A DNA stretch of 64,000 bases from Mycolicibacterium nivoides (GCF_003855255.1 NZ_CP034072.1:62001-126000); one strand, 5' to 3'; shown: positions 53,831-63,139, counted from the stretch's first letter. The notes: generated from the sequence alone by a model not told the origin. Made by a program: numbers and translations.

Positions 53831-54484
53831 CTACCTGACGGATCCGAATCCCTGAGTCCGTAATTGCGCCAACCAGGGGTGGCCGGGGTAAAGCCGGGTC
53901 AGCCAGCTCAGGAGCCGTGTTTGCCCCGTACTCGTCAGTCGTGGTGCTGCGCGGCGGAAGTCCTGCTCGTCTTTGGCTGCGGTGCGGTGCGCCTTGAACA
54001 GCAGCGCGACTTCCGGGACCAGGTAGGGGATTCCGTGGCGGAAGCCGATCAGTTCCTGGTAGGGCAACGTGATCGACGGATCGCGCCGGCACTGCCATTG
54101 ATCCCCGCTGTGCGGCTCGCGGAAGACATCGAGGTGATACCGCCCGGTGGTCGGGTCGCGGCACCAGGTTTGGTGCAGGGCGGGGTGATCGCACACGTCG
54201 GAGTAGGGCCACAACCGGCCACCGCCTGCCACGTCCCAATCGAATCCGACGAGTGCACTGGCGATCTGCGGAAAGTCCCGGCGGGGGACGGCAATCTCGA
54301 TGTCGGCATGTGGGCGCGGCGGATCGCCCAGGTACAGATCGATCGCCCAACCTGCGGCCACACACCACGGAGCATCGACACCGGCCAGCCGGCGGGCTAC
54401 CTCGGCCGGCGTCCATGGGTCCCAAAGCTGGTCGGCCTCATCGGCGCTGATCGCCAGGCCGTGCGGGGGAAGGTCATCAGACAT
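53831..54484 (-). CDS. Nucleotidyltransferase-fold protein (aminoglycoside/lincosamide NTase-like)
   Basis: Protein of 217 residues from ATG 54484. The region VAAGWAIDLYLGDPPRPHADIEIAVPRRDF is the pol-beta NTase signature (Gly-Trp, then D-x-E) found in ANT(2'')/LnuB-like enzymes. It continues with DPSITLPYQELIGFRHGIPYLVPEVALLFKAHRTAAKDEQDF, a typical substrate-side motif. The start overlaps the Fic gene by 8 bases. It may be an uncharacterised AMP-transferring enzyme or an antitoxin-like partner of Fic; antibiotic modification is another possibility. Confidence 0.82.
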   Translation of the reverse strand: MSDDLPPHGLAISADEADQLWDPWTPAEVARRLAGVDAPWCVAAGWAIDLYLGDPPRPHADIEIAVPRRDFPQIASALVGFDWDVAGGGRLWPYSDVCDHPALHQTWCRDPTTGRYHLDVFREPHSGDQWQCRRDPSITLPYQELIGFRHGIPYLVPEVALLFKAHRTAAKDEQDFRRAAPRLTSTGQTRLLSWLTRLYPGHPWLAQLRTQGFGSVR

Positions 54485-55280
54485 CGGCGTCCAATATCCT
54501 CTGTGGCCGCAGCCGCCCGCGCAGCACGGCCAGGAACGGTCGCGGGTCGGCGCGCCCGTCGCGCCGGAACGGCATCGAATCACGGGACGCACTGACCCAC
54601 TCGGAACGGGACATTCCGTCGAGGCGTAACCGGCGCCCGGCCCGGTCGGCGAGCAGGTGCAGCAGCAGAGTCCCGGTGCGCCCGTTGCCTTCGCGGAACG
54701 GATGGGTCTGGTTGTAGTCGGCATAGATTCGGGCCAGCCGGTAGGAAAGCGTGCCGTCGTCGATCTCGCGGCCCTCGTCGGCGAGCCTGCCGATCTCGAC
54801 GTGCAGTGCCTCCAGGGCATGTGGAATGCGAGCGCACAGGCCGAAGGAGCTGTCACCCTTGCGGAGTTCGACGATGCGCGGTTCGCCTGCCCAGGCGTAG
54901 ACATCCCCGAACACGTGCTGATGCAGCGACCGGATGTTCAGATCCGTGTCCTGGGCCCGGAGGTGTACTTGCAGGATTCTGCCGGCGGTCGCCACGAATT
55001 CCAGCTGCGCGAGCACCGTGGCGTCCTGCACGCCGAAGTTGTTGCGCAGCACTGATGTTCCCGGGATGAAATACGGGCGGCGACGGGCGAACACTCGTCG
55101 GCGCAGCGGTGGGGCAGCGGTGGGGAGATGCCGTCCGAGGTACTCGCCGAAGGTCTCGGCGCCGCAGAGCAGAGCAGTCAGGGAGTCGATCTGGTCCGGC
55201 GTGGGCCGCCAGCCCTCCAGTCGTTCGGCGGCAACGGTCTGGGCCAGGGCATGACGCTCAGCCTCGTCGGGCTCGGTCAC
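54477..55280 (-). CDS. Fic-domain protein with altered active-site motif
   Basis: Protein of 267 residues from GTG 55280, in a GTGA overlap with the upstream NTase gene. The Fic core is YADYNQTHPFREGNGRTGTLLLHLLADRAG. The catalytic His is residue 194, but the canonical HPFx(D/E)GNGRxxR ends with Thr205 instead of Arg. Fic enzymes AMPylate or otherwise modify target Tyr/Thr/Ser. The N-terminal half has a FGVQDATVLAQLEFVATAGRILQVHL segment and LNIRSLHQHVFGDVYAWAGEPR, as in the class where an alpha-inhibitory motif lies elsewhere; I do not find an SxxxE(G/N) helix. Confidence 0.85.
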   Translation of the reverse strand: MTEPDEAERHALAQTVAAERLEGWRPTPDQIDSLTALLCGAETFGEYLGRHLPTAAPPLRRRVFARRRPYFIPGTSVLRNNFGVQDATVLAQLEFVATAGRILQVHLRAQDTDLNIRSLHQHVFGDVYAWAGEPRIVELRKGDSSFGLCARIPHALEALHVEIGRLADEGREIDDGTLSYRLARIYADYNQTHPFREGNGRTGTLLLHLLADRAGRRLRLDGMSRSEWVSASRDSMPFRRDGRADPRPFLAVLRGRLRPQRILDADV

Positions 55281-56296
55281 CACGTCGAAAACGTCGAGGT
55301 CGACGCCAGGTAGTCGAGTTTGCGCCGGACCCCCGTGAGTTCGCGGCCGATGCTGCGCAGGGCGGTGCGGTCCTGCGGTGAGAGTTCTGACAATTCGACC
55401 CGCTCTGGGAAACCGGCCGAGTCGCCGCCGGCAGCCGGCCAACGCGCGGCCCGCACTCGCCAGCGGATGCTGGACCCGATGGCGTGACATTTCGCGAGCG
55501 CCCGGGCGTCGTCGGCGTCGAGGTAGCGGGTGCCGGCCGCCGCGGCGATCCGGTCGGCGGTGGTCAGCGCGTCGGATCCGCAACTGAGCGCGGCCCAGCG
55601 CGCGATGCGGACTACCGGGTCGACGGCTGCGAGCTTGATGTCGATGCGGCTGTCACTGGACGTCAGTATGCGCAGCCGGGACGGGACGTAGGCGCGGGCG
55701 AAGGTGGAGTCCTGCAGCATCGCCGCCAGCGCGGCCGGCTGCGCCCGGGCTGCGATACCGGCCTGGTCGCGGATATCGGGTCCGTCACCGACGGGAACGG
55801 CGTCGGCCAGCAGACCGATCATCACCACACCCCGATCGGCCGTGGGGTCGCCGGCCCATCGGCCGATGCCGACCGCCCAGTCCTGGGCCGTGCGGTTGAA
55901 CCGCACCCGGGAGGCGACCGCACCGTTGTCGTCGGCGCGGAATCCGCAACAGGCGAGCAGATCGTGGACGTGCGCGGCCTGGTGCAGGGCCGACTCCGTG
56001 GTGACATCGGGGCCGCGGACCACCAGCGTTTCCAGGTCCGATCCGGGCAGGGCATCCCCGCGGCCGACGCTGCCCGAGGCGTACCAGTCGATGTCGGGGG
56101 CCACCAGCCGCGCGGCGGTCGACAGCGCGGCGCGGGCCACGGCCGACCACGCCTCGGCGACGGAGGCGGCACCGACGCGGGTGTCGATCACGGTCTTCAC
56201 CGCATCGTGGGCTGCCGCAGCGGCCGCCACCAGGTCGCTCTCGCCGGCCGCCGACGCGATGCGCCGGTGAGCGTCGTCCAGCGGAGCCACAGCCAT
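55277..56296 (-). CDS. DUF294/GlnD-like nucleotidyltransferase protein
   Basis: Protein of 339 residues from ATG 56296 (the frame is open to 56416). WYASGSVGRGDALPGSDLETLVV carries the NTase motif GS-x9-D-x-E. The C-terminal helical region (PVVRIARWAALSCGSDALTTADRIAAAAGTRYLDADDARALAKCHAIGSSIRWRVRAARW) resembles the DUF294/substrate-binding part of GlnD-type proteins. First gene of an overlapping three-gene operon with Fic and a second NTase, all enzymes of nucleotidyl transfer. The target is unknown. Confidence 0.78.
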   Translation of the reverse strand: MAVAPLDDAHRRIASAAGESDLVAAAAAAHDAVKTVIDTRVGAASVAEAWSAVARAALSTAARLVAPDIDWYASGSVGRGDALPGSDLETLVVRGPDVTTESALHQAAHVHDLLACCGFRADDNGAVASRVRFNRTAQDWAVGIGRWAGDPTADRGVVMIGLLADAVPVGDGPDIRDQAGIAARAQPAALAAMLQDSTFARAYVPSRLRILTSSDSRIDIKLAAVDPVVRIARWAALSCGSDALTTADRIAAAAGTRYLDADDARALAKCHAIGSSIRWRVRAARWPAAGGDSAGFPERVELSELSPQDRTALRSIGRELTGVRRKLDYLASTSTFSTW

Positions 56297-56468
56297 GTCG
56301 GCGATTGTGACAGGCGAAGGGTCCGGTGAGGATTCGGCAACCCAATGCTTACCGCTGGCTACATGAACGAAACACGCGGGTGACAGCTCGGACACGCCAA
56401 GACGCTTATCTATCAAGTGACAGTTAAGGAGCTGGCGGCATCGCCCCCGAGCCTGAGAGAAAACGCCT

Positions 56469-58010
56469 ATGACCAGCAGCGCTACCGCGGCGGGACGTGA
56501 TGTGTCCGACAGTTCTGGCGACCATGACGACCTGGCCGAGTTTGGCTATGACCAGCAGTTGCACCGTCGGCTCGGCAAGTTCGAATCCTTCGCCGCCGGC
56601 TTCTCGTTCGTGTCCATTCTGACCACGATCTTCCAGCTGTTCGGCCTCGGGTTCGGTTTCGGCGGGCCCGCCTTCTTCTGGACCTGGCCCGCGGTGTTCC
56701 TCGGCCAGTTCCTCGTCGCGCTGTGCTTCGCCGAGTTGGCCGCGCGCTATCCGATCTCGGGGGCCATCTACCAATGGTCCCGGCGGATGGGCGGCGAGGT
56801 GATCGGCTGGTTCGGCGGCTGGTTCATGATTCTGGCCCAGATCGTCACCGCCTCGGCCGCGGCGATCGCGCTGCAGGTGGTGCTGCCGTCGATCTGGTCC
56901 GGGTTCCAGGTGATCGGGGAGGACCCGGCCCTGACCTCCCCGAGTGGGGCGGCCAACGCGGTGCTGCTGGGCACGGTCCTGCTGGTGCTCACCACCACGA
57001 TCAATTGCCTTGGCGTCAAATGGATGTCACGTGTCAACAGCGCCGGGGTGATCTGCGAGATCGTCGGTGTCATCGCGGTCATCGGAGTGTTCTTCACCCA
57101 TGCCCAACGTGGCCCACAGGTGGTGTTCGACACCGGTCACGCCGGCGGCCAACCCGGCTACGTCTGGGCCTGGATCATGTCGGGATTGATGGCGGCCTAC
57201 GTCATGGTCGGTTTCGGCTCGGCGGGTGAACTCGCAGAGGAGACCCGCAACCCGCGTCGTGTCGCGCCCCGCACCATCCGGCTGGCGCTGTCGGTCTCGG
57301 CACTCGGCGGCGGACTGATGATCCTGGGCGCTCTGATGGCCGCCCCCAGCCTGACCGACGGACGCCTGGCCACCGAAGGTCTGCCGTACGTACTCGACAC
57401 CGTGCTGTCCTCACCGTGGGGCACGGTGCTGCTGATCGACGTCTGCATCGCGATCACGATCTGCACCTTGGCAATCCAGACGGCGGCCTCCCGGCTGATG
57501 TTCTCGATGGCCCGCGACGGGCGGCTGCCGGCCTCATCGATCCTGTCCCGGGTCAACAGCCGCACCGGCACGCCGATCTGGCCTTCGGTGCTCATCGGCC
57601 TGCTGTGCATCGGGGTGCTGCTGGTCAACGTCGGCAACTCGGCCATCTTCGCGACCCTGGCCAGCGTCTGCATCATCTTGATCTACCTCGCTTACCTGCT
57701 GGTGACCGCGCCGCTGCTGTATCGCCGGCTCAAAGGCTGGCCCGCCCAACGCAACCAGGTCGATGCCGAAGGCCTGCCGCTGTTCTCCTTAGGCAAGTTC
57801 GGTGTCGTCGTGAACGTCCTGGCCGTGCTCTACGGCACGGTGATGATCGTCAACCTGGGATGGCCGCGTGCCGAGATCTTCAACCCCACCGGCGAATTGC
57901 CGATCCTGCAATGGGCCGGACCCCTGAGCATCGCGGCCGCTGTCGTCCTCGGCGCACTGTGCTTCCCGCGCGGCAAGACCCACCCCAAACCCGTCACGAT
58001 CGGAGCCTGA
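56469..58010 (+). CDS. APC-superfamily permease of the nitrogen operon
   Basis: Amino acid/polyamine/organocation permease of 513 residues with about twelve helices. Signature parts are FESFAAGFSFVSILTTIFQLFGLGFGFGGPAFFWTWPAVFLGQFLVALCFAELAARYPISGAIYQWSRRMGG and MVGFGSAGELAEETRNPRRVAPRTI. Position before two DUF1989 proteins, a urea-carboxylase-type protein and allophanate hydrolase suggests uptake of guanidine, urea or a related amide (inference). I see no guanidine-I or -II riboswitch in the 170 bases upstream. Confidence 0.87.
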   Translation: MTSSATAAGRDVSDSSGDHDDLAEFGYDQQLHRRLGKFESFAAGFSFVSILTTIFQLFGLGFGFGGPAFFWTWPAVFLGQFLVALCFAELAARYPISGAIYQWSRRMGGEVIGWFGGWFMILAQIVTASAAAIALQVVLPSIWSGFQVIGEDPALTSPSGAANAVLLGTVLLVLTTTINCLGVKWMSRVNSAGVICEIVGVIAVIGVFFTHAQRGPQVVFDTGHAGGQPGYVWAWIMSGLMAAYVMVGFGSAGELAEETRNPRRVAPRTIRLALSVSALGGGLMILGALMAAPSLTDGRLATEGLPYVLDTVLSSPWGTVLLIDVCIAITICTLAIQTAASRLMFSMARDGRLPASSILSRVNSRTGTPIWPSVLIGLLCIGVLLVNVGNSAIFATLASVCIILIYLAYLLVTAPLLYRRLKGWPAQRNQVDAEGLPLFSLGKFGVVVNVLAVLYGTVMIVNLGWPRAEIFNPTGELPILQWAGPLSIAAAVVLGALCFPRGKTHPKPVTIGA

Positions 58011-58013
58011 CCG

Positions 58014-58841
58014 ATGACCACCGCCACAACCACCGGCGCCCGCGACCACGCCCGGGCCCAGGCAGGCACCCTCACCGACTCCATGCCGGTCGTGCCGGCA
58101 TCGAGCTGGCCCACCCCGCCACAAGGCGTTGCGGCCGAGCGACTGACATGGGCGGAAACAGTTCCCGGCGGCCGCTACACCAACAAGGTGCTGGCCCGCG
58201 GCACCCGGCTGCGGTTGCGCGATCTGGATGGCACCGCGTGCGCCCACCTGCTGCTGTGGCGGGCAGACGCCCCCTGGGAGCGGCTCAACGTCGCCGACAC
58301 CGTGAAAGTGCCCTGGCAGGCCTATCTTTCGGCAGGGCACCCGCTGCTGAGCGACCAGGGACGGGTGCTGGCCACCCTGGTGTCCGACACCTCGGGCCAC
58401 CACGACGCCCTGTGCGGCACCACGACCCTGACCGGCAACGCGGCCAAATACGGTGCGGGCGAGGTGGAGTCGTCCAGCCCCGCCGGGCGGGAACTGCTCG
58501 CGCTAGCCGCCCTCAAGAACGGGCTGACCCGTCGCGACGTGGCGCCGAGCCTGTCGTTCTTCCACGGCGTTCGGGTGGACGCCGACGGCACGCTGGTGTC
58601 CACCGGGTCGGCCGGAGCCGGCACCGCCGTCGAACTGATCACCCATCTGCCGCTGATCGTGGCGGTCGCCAATACCGCCCACCCACTGGATCCGGCGCCG
58701 AAGTTCACCGTCGGCTCGCTCGAGGTGCTGGCCTGGTCAGCGCCCGGTGACCTGGCAGAGATCGGCGCCACGGTCAGTGAGCGCGATCCCGAATACCAAC
58801 GCGCCTACCTGAATTCCGACGATGTCTGGAGTGCCCGATGA
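58014..58841 (+). CDS. DUF1989 protein, urea-carboxylase-associated 2 / CgdA-CgdB type
   Basis: Protein of 275 residues. DUF1989 core: GGRYTNKVLARGTRLRLRDLDGTACAHLLLWRADAPWERLNVADTVKVPWQAYLSAGHPLLSDQGRVLATLVSDTSGHHDALCGTT. The larger of two neighbouring DUF1989 proteins corresponds to the former urea-carboxylase-associated protein 2. In characterised systems the pair forms carboxyguanidine deiminase, which releases ammonia from carboxyguanidine to give allophanate. It overlaps the next gene by 4 bases. Confidence 0.87.
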   Translation: MTTATTTGARDHARAQAGTLTDSMPVVPASSWPTPPQGVAAERLTWAETVPGGRYTNKVLARGTRLRLRDLDGTACAHLLLWRADAPWERLNVADTVKVPWQAYLSAGHPLLSDQGRVLATLVSDTSGHHDALCGTTTLTGNAAKYGAGEVESSSPAGRELLALAALKNGLTRRDVAPSLSFFHGVRVDADGTLVSTGSAGAGTAVELITHLPLIVAVANTAHPLDPAPKFTVGSLEVLAWSAPGDLAEIGATVSERDPEYQRAYLNSDDVWSAR

Positions 58842-59458
58842 CTGTCACCGCTGCCCACACCGTTGTCGATGAAATCGTCGCGCCCCGCGCCCCGTGGTCG
58901 AAGATCGTGCGGGCGGGGGACGTGCTCACCATCGTCGACCTGCACGGCAACCAGGCCGTGGACACGTTGTTCTACGGGGCGGCCGATCACGGCGTGCGGT
59001 ACAGCGCGCCGGCCACGATCGCGGCTCAGGGCAACATCTTCCTGACCACGGGATCGGTGCTGCGCGACAGCGACGGGGCACCGATGCTGACCATCGTCGA
59101 CGACGAGGTCGGTAACCACGACACCCTCGGCGGGGCCTGCTCGCAGGAATCGAACACCCTGCGCTACGGGCACCACACCAAGCATCAGCACGCCTGTGTG
59201 GAGAACTTCATCGGCGAGGGTGCGCGGTGGGGGCTGACCAAGGCCGACATCGTCAGCAACATCAACTTCTTCATGAACGTCCCGGTGGACCCCGACGGCG
59301 CGCTGGGCATCGTCGACGGCCTGTCCGCTCCGGGCAAGACCGTGTCGCTGCGAGCCGAGATCGACACCCTGGTGCTGGTGTCGAACTGCCCGCAGATCAA
59401 CAACCCGTGCAACGGATTCGACCCCACAGCCGTGCGGATGGTCGTGACGCGCCCATGA
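58838..59458 (+). CDS. DUF1989 protein, urea-carboxylase-associated 1 / CgdA-CgdB type
   Basis: Protein of 206 residues with IVRAGDVLTIVDLHGNQAVDTLFYGAADHGVRYSAPATIAAQGNIFLTTGSVLRDSDGAPMLTIVDDEVGNHDTLGGACSQESNTLRYGHHTKHQHACVENF. The His/Cys-rich segment resembles the zinc-binding part of the carboxyguanidine deiminase pair. It probably forms a heteromer with the preceding product. It is followed after 28 bases by the carboxyltransferase gene. Confidence 0.87.
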   Translation: MTVTAAHTVVDEIVAPRAPWSKIVRAGDVLTIVDLHGNQAVDTLFYGAADHGVRYSAPATIAAQGNIFLTTGSVLRDSDGAPMLTIVDDEVGNHDTLGGACSQESNTLRYGHHTKHQHACVENFIGEGARWGLTKADIVSNINFFMNVPVDPDGALGIVDGLSAPGKTVSLRAEIDTLVLVSNCPQINNPCNGFDPTAVRMVVTRP

Positions 59459-59486
59459 CTGACGAGCACTTGCGCGAGGAGCCGAC

Positions 59487-61481
59487 ATGACCGCGATAGA
59501 GGTGATCCGGCCCGGCATGGCCACGACGATCCAGGACTGGCCGGGGCGGACCGGGTACTGGCAGATCGGGGTGCCGCCCTCGGGACCGATGGACGACGTG
59601 TCCTTCCGGCTGGCCAATATCGCGGTCGGCAATCCGGAGGGCGCGCCCGGTCTCGAGGCCACGATGGGCGGACCGGCGCTGCGGTTCGACACCGACACCT
59701 GGGTATGCGTCACCGGTGCGCCCGCACCGGTGACCGTCGACGGAACGCGGGTCGCGCAGTGGGTTCCCGTCCTGGTCAAGGCCGGTCAGGTCCTGGACGT
59801 GGGAATGGTCGACGGCCCGGGCCTGCGGATCTACATCGCGCTGGCGGGCGGGTTGCAATCCGACGAATACCTGGGCAGTGCATCGACATTCACTCTCGGC
59901 CGGTTCGGCGGCCACGAGGGCCGGGCATTGGCCGTGGGGGACAAGCTGGAAACCCTCGACGCGGCCGGTGGAACACGGCGCCGCATCCTGTTCGAGGAAC
60001 AGCCGGCCATCAGCACCCACTGGTACATCGCGGTGACCGTCGGCCCGCACTCCGCACCGGAGTTCTTCACGCGCAACGACATCGACACGCTGCTCAACCA
60101 CGACTACCAGGTGCACTTCAACTCCGACCGCACCGGTGTCCGGTTGATCGGGCCGAAGCCGGAGTGGGCCCGCCCCGACGGCGGAGAGGCCGGGCTGCAC
60201 CCGTCGAACATCCATGACAACGCCTATTCCCCTGGATCGCTCGACTTCACCGGGGACACCCCGATCCTGCTCGGCCCGGACGGCCCGAGCCTGGGTGGTT
60301 TCGTCTGCCCCGTCACCGTCACCGCCGCCGACCGCTGGAAACTGGGTCAACTCGCTCCGGGCGCCACCATCCGGTTCGTCCCGGTCCAGGCGTCGGCGGC
60401 ACCCGCGCCGGCCACTGTCGGCCCCGAGCGACGCGCCTCGATCCCCGCGGTGTTCTCGGCCGGCGGTGACGAGGACGACGGAATCATCGCCGGCACAACC
60501 TCATCCGATGGCACCACGACAGTCACCTACCGCCGGATCGGGGACGACAACGTCCTGGTCGAGTACGGCGATATGCGACTGGACCTGGCGCTGCGGGCCC
60601 GCGCCCATGCGCTGCACCACGCGCTGGAACAACACCGGCCGGACGGGCTGATCGACCTCACACCCGGGATCCGTTCGCTGCAGGTCAAGGTGGACCCGGC
60701 CCGGCTCCCGCAGGCCAAGCTGGTGCCGTTGCTCACCGAGCTCGAAGCGTCATTGCCCGCCGCGCAGGACCTCGTGGTGCCCAGTCGCACCGTGCGGTTG
60801 CCGCTGAGCTGGGATGACCCGTCGACCCGGGAAGCGATCGAACGCTACATGCACGGCGTGCGCGCCGACGCGCCGTGGTGCCCGTGGAACATCGAGTTCA
60901 TCCGCCGGATGAACGGCCTGGCCTCGGTCGACGACGTGCACCGAATCGTCTATGACGCTGAGTATCTGGTGCTCGGTCTGGGAGATGTCTACCTGGGAGC
61001 CCCGGTCGCCACCCCGCTGGATCCGCGTCACCGTCTGGTGACGACCAAGTACAACCCGGCGCGGACCTGGACCCCGGAGAACGCGGTCGGTATCGGTGGG
61101 GCCTACCTGTGCATCTACGGGATGGAGGGGCCGGGCGGATACCAGTTCGTTGGCCGCACCACCCAGATCTGGAACCACCGGCACCCACTGGTGGCCCAGG
61201 GCTTCGAACCCGAACACCCATGGCTGTTGCGGTTTTTCGACCGCATCCAGTGGTATCCGGTGTCCGCCGAGGAGCTGTTGGACCTGCGTGCCGACATGGC
61301 CGCCGGACGCGGCCAGGTCGAGATCACCGACGGAACGTTCTCACTGGCCGAGCATGAGCAGTTCCTGGCCGCCAATGCCGAGGACATCGCGGCTACCCGC
61401 GCGGCGATGGAAGCCGCCCGGGGTGAGGAGCGCGAGCGTTGGGCGGCGGCAGGAGAATTCGCACGAAAGGAGTCTGCGTGA
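59487..61481 (+). CDS. Stand-alone carboxyltransferase part of urea/guanidine carboxylase
   Basis: Protein of 664 residues made only of the carboxyltransferase (CT) domain of urea-type carboxylases. The KipA-like half starts RPGMATTIQDWPGRTGYWQIGVPPSGPMDD and contains LGSASTFTLGRFGGHEGRAL. The KipI-like half contains GDDNVLVEYGDMRLDLALRARAH and GLIDLTPGIRSLQVKVDP. The end (ERERWAAAGEFARKESA) is where the full-length enzyme would continue into the biotin carrier domain. The ATP-dependent biotin carboxylase (about 450 residues, normally N-terminal) and the biotin carrier are both absent, and neither is encoded nearby. A partner elsewhere would be needed for carboxylation. Confidence 0.88.
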   Translation: MTAIEVIRPGMATTIQDWPGRTGYWQIGVPPSGPMDDVSFRLANIAVGNPEGAPGLEATMGGPALRFDTDTWVCVTGAPAPVTVDGTRVAQWVPVLVKAGQVLDVGMVDGPGLRIYIALAGGLQSDEYLGSASTFTLGRFGGHEGRALAVGDKLETLDAAGGTRRRILFEEQPAISTHWYIAVTVGPHSAPEFFTRNDIDTLLNHDYQVHFNSDRTGVRLIGPKPEWARPDGGEAGLHPSNIHDNAYSPGSLDFTGDTPILLGPDGPSLGGFVCPVTVTAADRWKLGQLAPGATIRFVPVQASAAPAPATVGPERRASIPAVFSAGGDEDDGIIAGTTSSDGTTTVTYRRIGDDNVLVEYGDMRLDLALRARAHALHHALEQHRPDGLIDLTPGIRSLQVKVDPARLPQAKLVPLLTELEASLPAAQDLVVPSRTVRLPLSWDDPSTREAIERYMHGVRADAPWCPWNIEFIRRMNGLASVDDVHRIVYDAEYLVLGLGDVYLGAPVATPLDPRHRLVTTKYNPARTWTPENAVGIGGAYLCIYGMEGPGGYQFVGRTTQIWNHRHPLVAQGFEPEHPWLLRFFDRIQWYPVSAEELLDLRADMAAGRGQVEITDGTFSLAEHEQFLAANAEDIAATRAAMEAARGEERERWAAAGEFARKESA

Positions 61482-63139
61482 CCCGCATTGCCGAGATCTA
61501 CCGCACCATCGCCGAGAGCGGACGCGACGAGGTGTTCATCCACCTGCGCCCGCAGGCCGAGGTGGAGGACGAACACCGCGCCGCGCTTGCCGGTGACGGC
61601 CCGCTGGCCGGGTTACTGCTCGCCGTCAAGGACAACGTCGACGTGGCCGGGATACCGACCACTGCGGCGTGCCCGGATTTCCGTTATATTCCCGATGCCG
61701 ACGCACCGGCGGTGACCGCTCTCAAGGCCGCCGGTGCTGTCGTCATCGGGAAGACCAACCTCGACCAGTTCGCCACCGGATTGGTGGGGACACGCAGTCC
61801 CTATGGCGCCGTGCGGGATTCCCGCCGACCGGACTACATCTCCGGAGGGTCGAGTTCGGGTTCGGCGGTGGCCGTCGCGCTCGGCTTCGCCGACATCGCC
61901 ATCGGCACCGACACCGCGGGGTCGGGTCGCGTTCCGGCCGGACTTCAGGGCATCGTCGGAATCAAAGCCACGGTCGGCCTCGTCTCCACCGAGGGTGTGG
62001 TCCCGGCGTGTGCGAGCTATGACTGTGTGACGATCTTCGCCGCTGACCTGGTCACTGCCCAGTCGGCGATTGCCGTGATGAGTGCAGGTGCGCCGCACCG
62101 TCAGTGGCCGGCCGACGTCCCTTTCGCCGCGCCGGTGACTCCCCGAATCGCGATACCGGACACACTGGCCGGGCTCGATGATGAATGGCAGGCCGCGTTC
62201 GGCGCTGCCGTGCGGCAGGCGAATGACGCCGGATTCGACACGGTCCCGATTCCCATGGATGACTTCTTCGCCGCGGCCGGCCTTCTCTACAGCGGCGCGC
62301 TGGTCGCTGAAAGGTGGGATGCGGTAGGGGAGTTCGTCAGCGCAGCCGGTCCCGATGCGAGGCTGGACCCGACCGTGGCGGCCATCATCACCGCGGCGGG
62401 AACGTATTCGGCGGCGGACCTGCTGCGGGACCGGTGGCGGGTCGAGGAACTCCGCGGTAAGGCGCTGGCCCAGCTCGCCGGTTGTCACGCACTCATGGTC
62501 CCGACGGCTCCCGAGCATCCGCGCATCGACGACGTCGCGGCCGACCCGGTCGCGGTGAACTCCCGGATGGGCCGGTACACCAACTTCTGCAACCTGTTCG
62601 ACATGTGCGCCATCGCGATTCCCGCGGGGGTGGTGTCCGACGGTGCGCAGTTCGGAATCACCCTGCTGGCACCGGGATTCCACGATGGCGTCATCGCCGA
62701 TCTGGCAGCCCGGTTCCTCGACGTTCCGTCGGTCGAGACCTGGCCGGAGTCGGGCGGCGCGCCGCTGACCGAACTCGCGGTGTTCGGTGCGCATCTGCGC
62801 GGGCAGCCGTTGGAGCATCAGCTCACCGGGCGGGGCGCGCGCTGGGCGGGCCCGATCACCACCGCGCCGCACTACCGCCTGTATGCGCTCGACACCGTTC
62901 CGCCCAAGCCGGGCCTGACCCGCGTCGGCGAAGGCGGGGCGCCCATCGTGGGTGAGCGGTGGCTGTTGTCCCCGGCCGCGCTGGGGGAGTTCCTGGCCGA
63001 GTTACCCGCGCCGATGATGCTCGGGAAGGTGGAGCTCGACGACGGCCGCTGGATCACCGGATTCGGTTGTGACCACATCGCTCCCGCTCACGGCCGTGAC
63101 ATCACCGAGTACCGGGGCTGGTTGGCCGCGATGGCCTGA
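61478..63139 (+). CDS. atzF: Allophanate hydrolase
   Basis: Hydrolyses allophanate to ammonia and CO2. 553 residues from GTG 61478 (AAAGGAG at 61466-61472), overlapping the previous stop. The amidase-signature triad is visible: Lys51 in AVKDNVDVAG, the cis Ser125 in YISGGSSSGSAVA and the nucleophile Ser149 in GTDTAGSGRVPAG, with the standard 24-residue spacing. The C-terminal domain (from about 400: GAPLTELAVFGAHLRGQPLEHQLTGRGARWAG...) is the AtzF-type decarboxylating module. This gene ties the operon to allophanate, the product of both urea and guanidine carboxylation routes. Confidence 0.93.
   Translation: MTRIAEIYRTIAESGRDEVFIHLRPQAEVEDEHRAALAGDGPLAGLLLAVKDNVDVAGIPTTAACPDFRYIPDADAPAVTALKAAGAVVIGKTNLDQFATGLVGTRSPYGAVRDSRRPDYISGGSSSGSAVAVALGFADIAIGTDTAGSGRVPAGLQGIVGIKATVGLVSTEGVVPACASYDCVTIFAADLVTAQSAIAVMSAGAPHRQWPADVPFAAPVTPRIAIPDTLAGLDDEWQAAFGAAVRQANDAGFDTVPIPMDDFFAAAGLLYSGALVAERWDAVGEFVSAAGPDARLDPTVAAIITAAGTYSAADLLRDRWRVEELRGKALAQLAGCHALMVPTAPEHPRIDDVAADPVAVNSRMGRYTNFCNLFDMCAIAIPAGVVSDGAQFGITLLAPGFHDGVIADLAARFLDVPSVETWPESGGAPLTELAVFGAHLRGQPLEHQLTGRGARWAGPITTAPHYRLYALDTVPPKPGLTRVGEGGAPIVGERWLLSPAALGEFLAELPAPMMLGKVELDDGRWITGFGCDHIAPAHGRDITEYRGWLAAMA

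Noticed and set aside
56297-56468. Guanidine riboswitch before the nitrogen operon
   Set aside because: No ykkC-type conserved blocks or paired ACGR hairpins are seen; two GTGACAG repeats there are too short to interpret.
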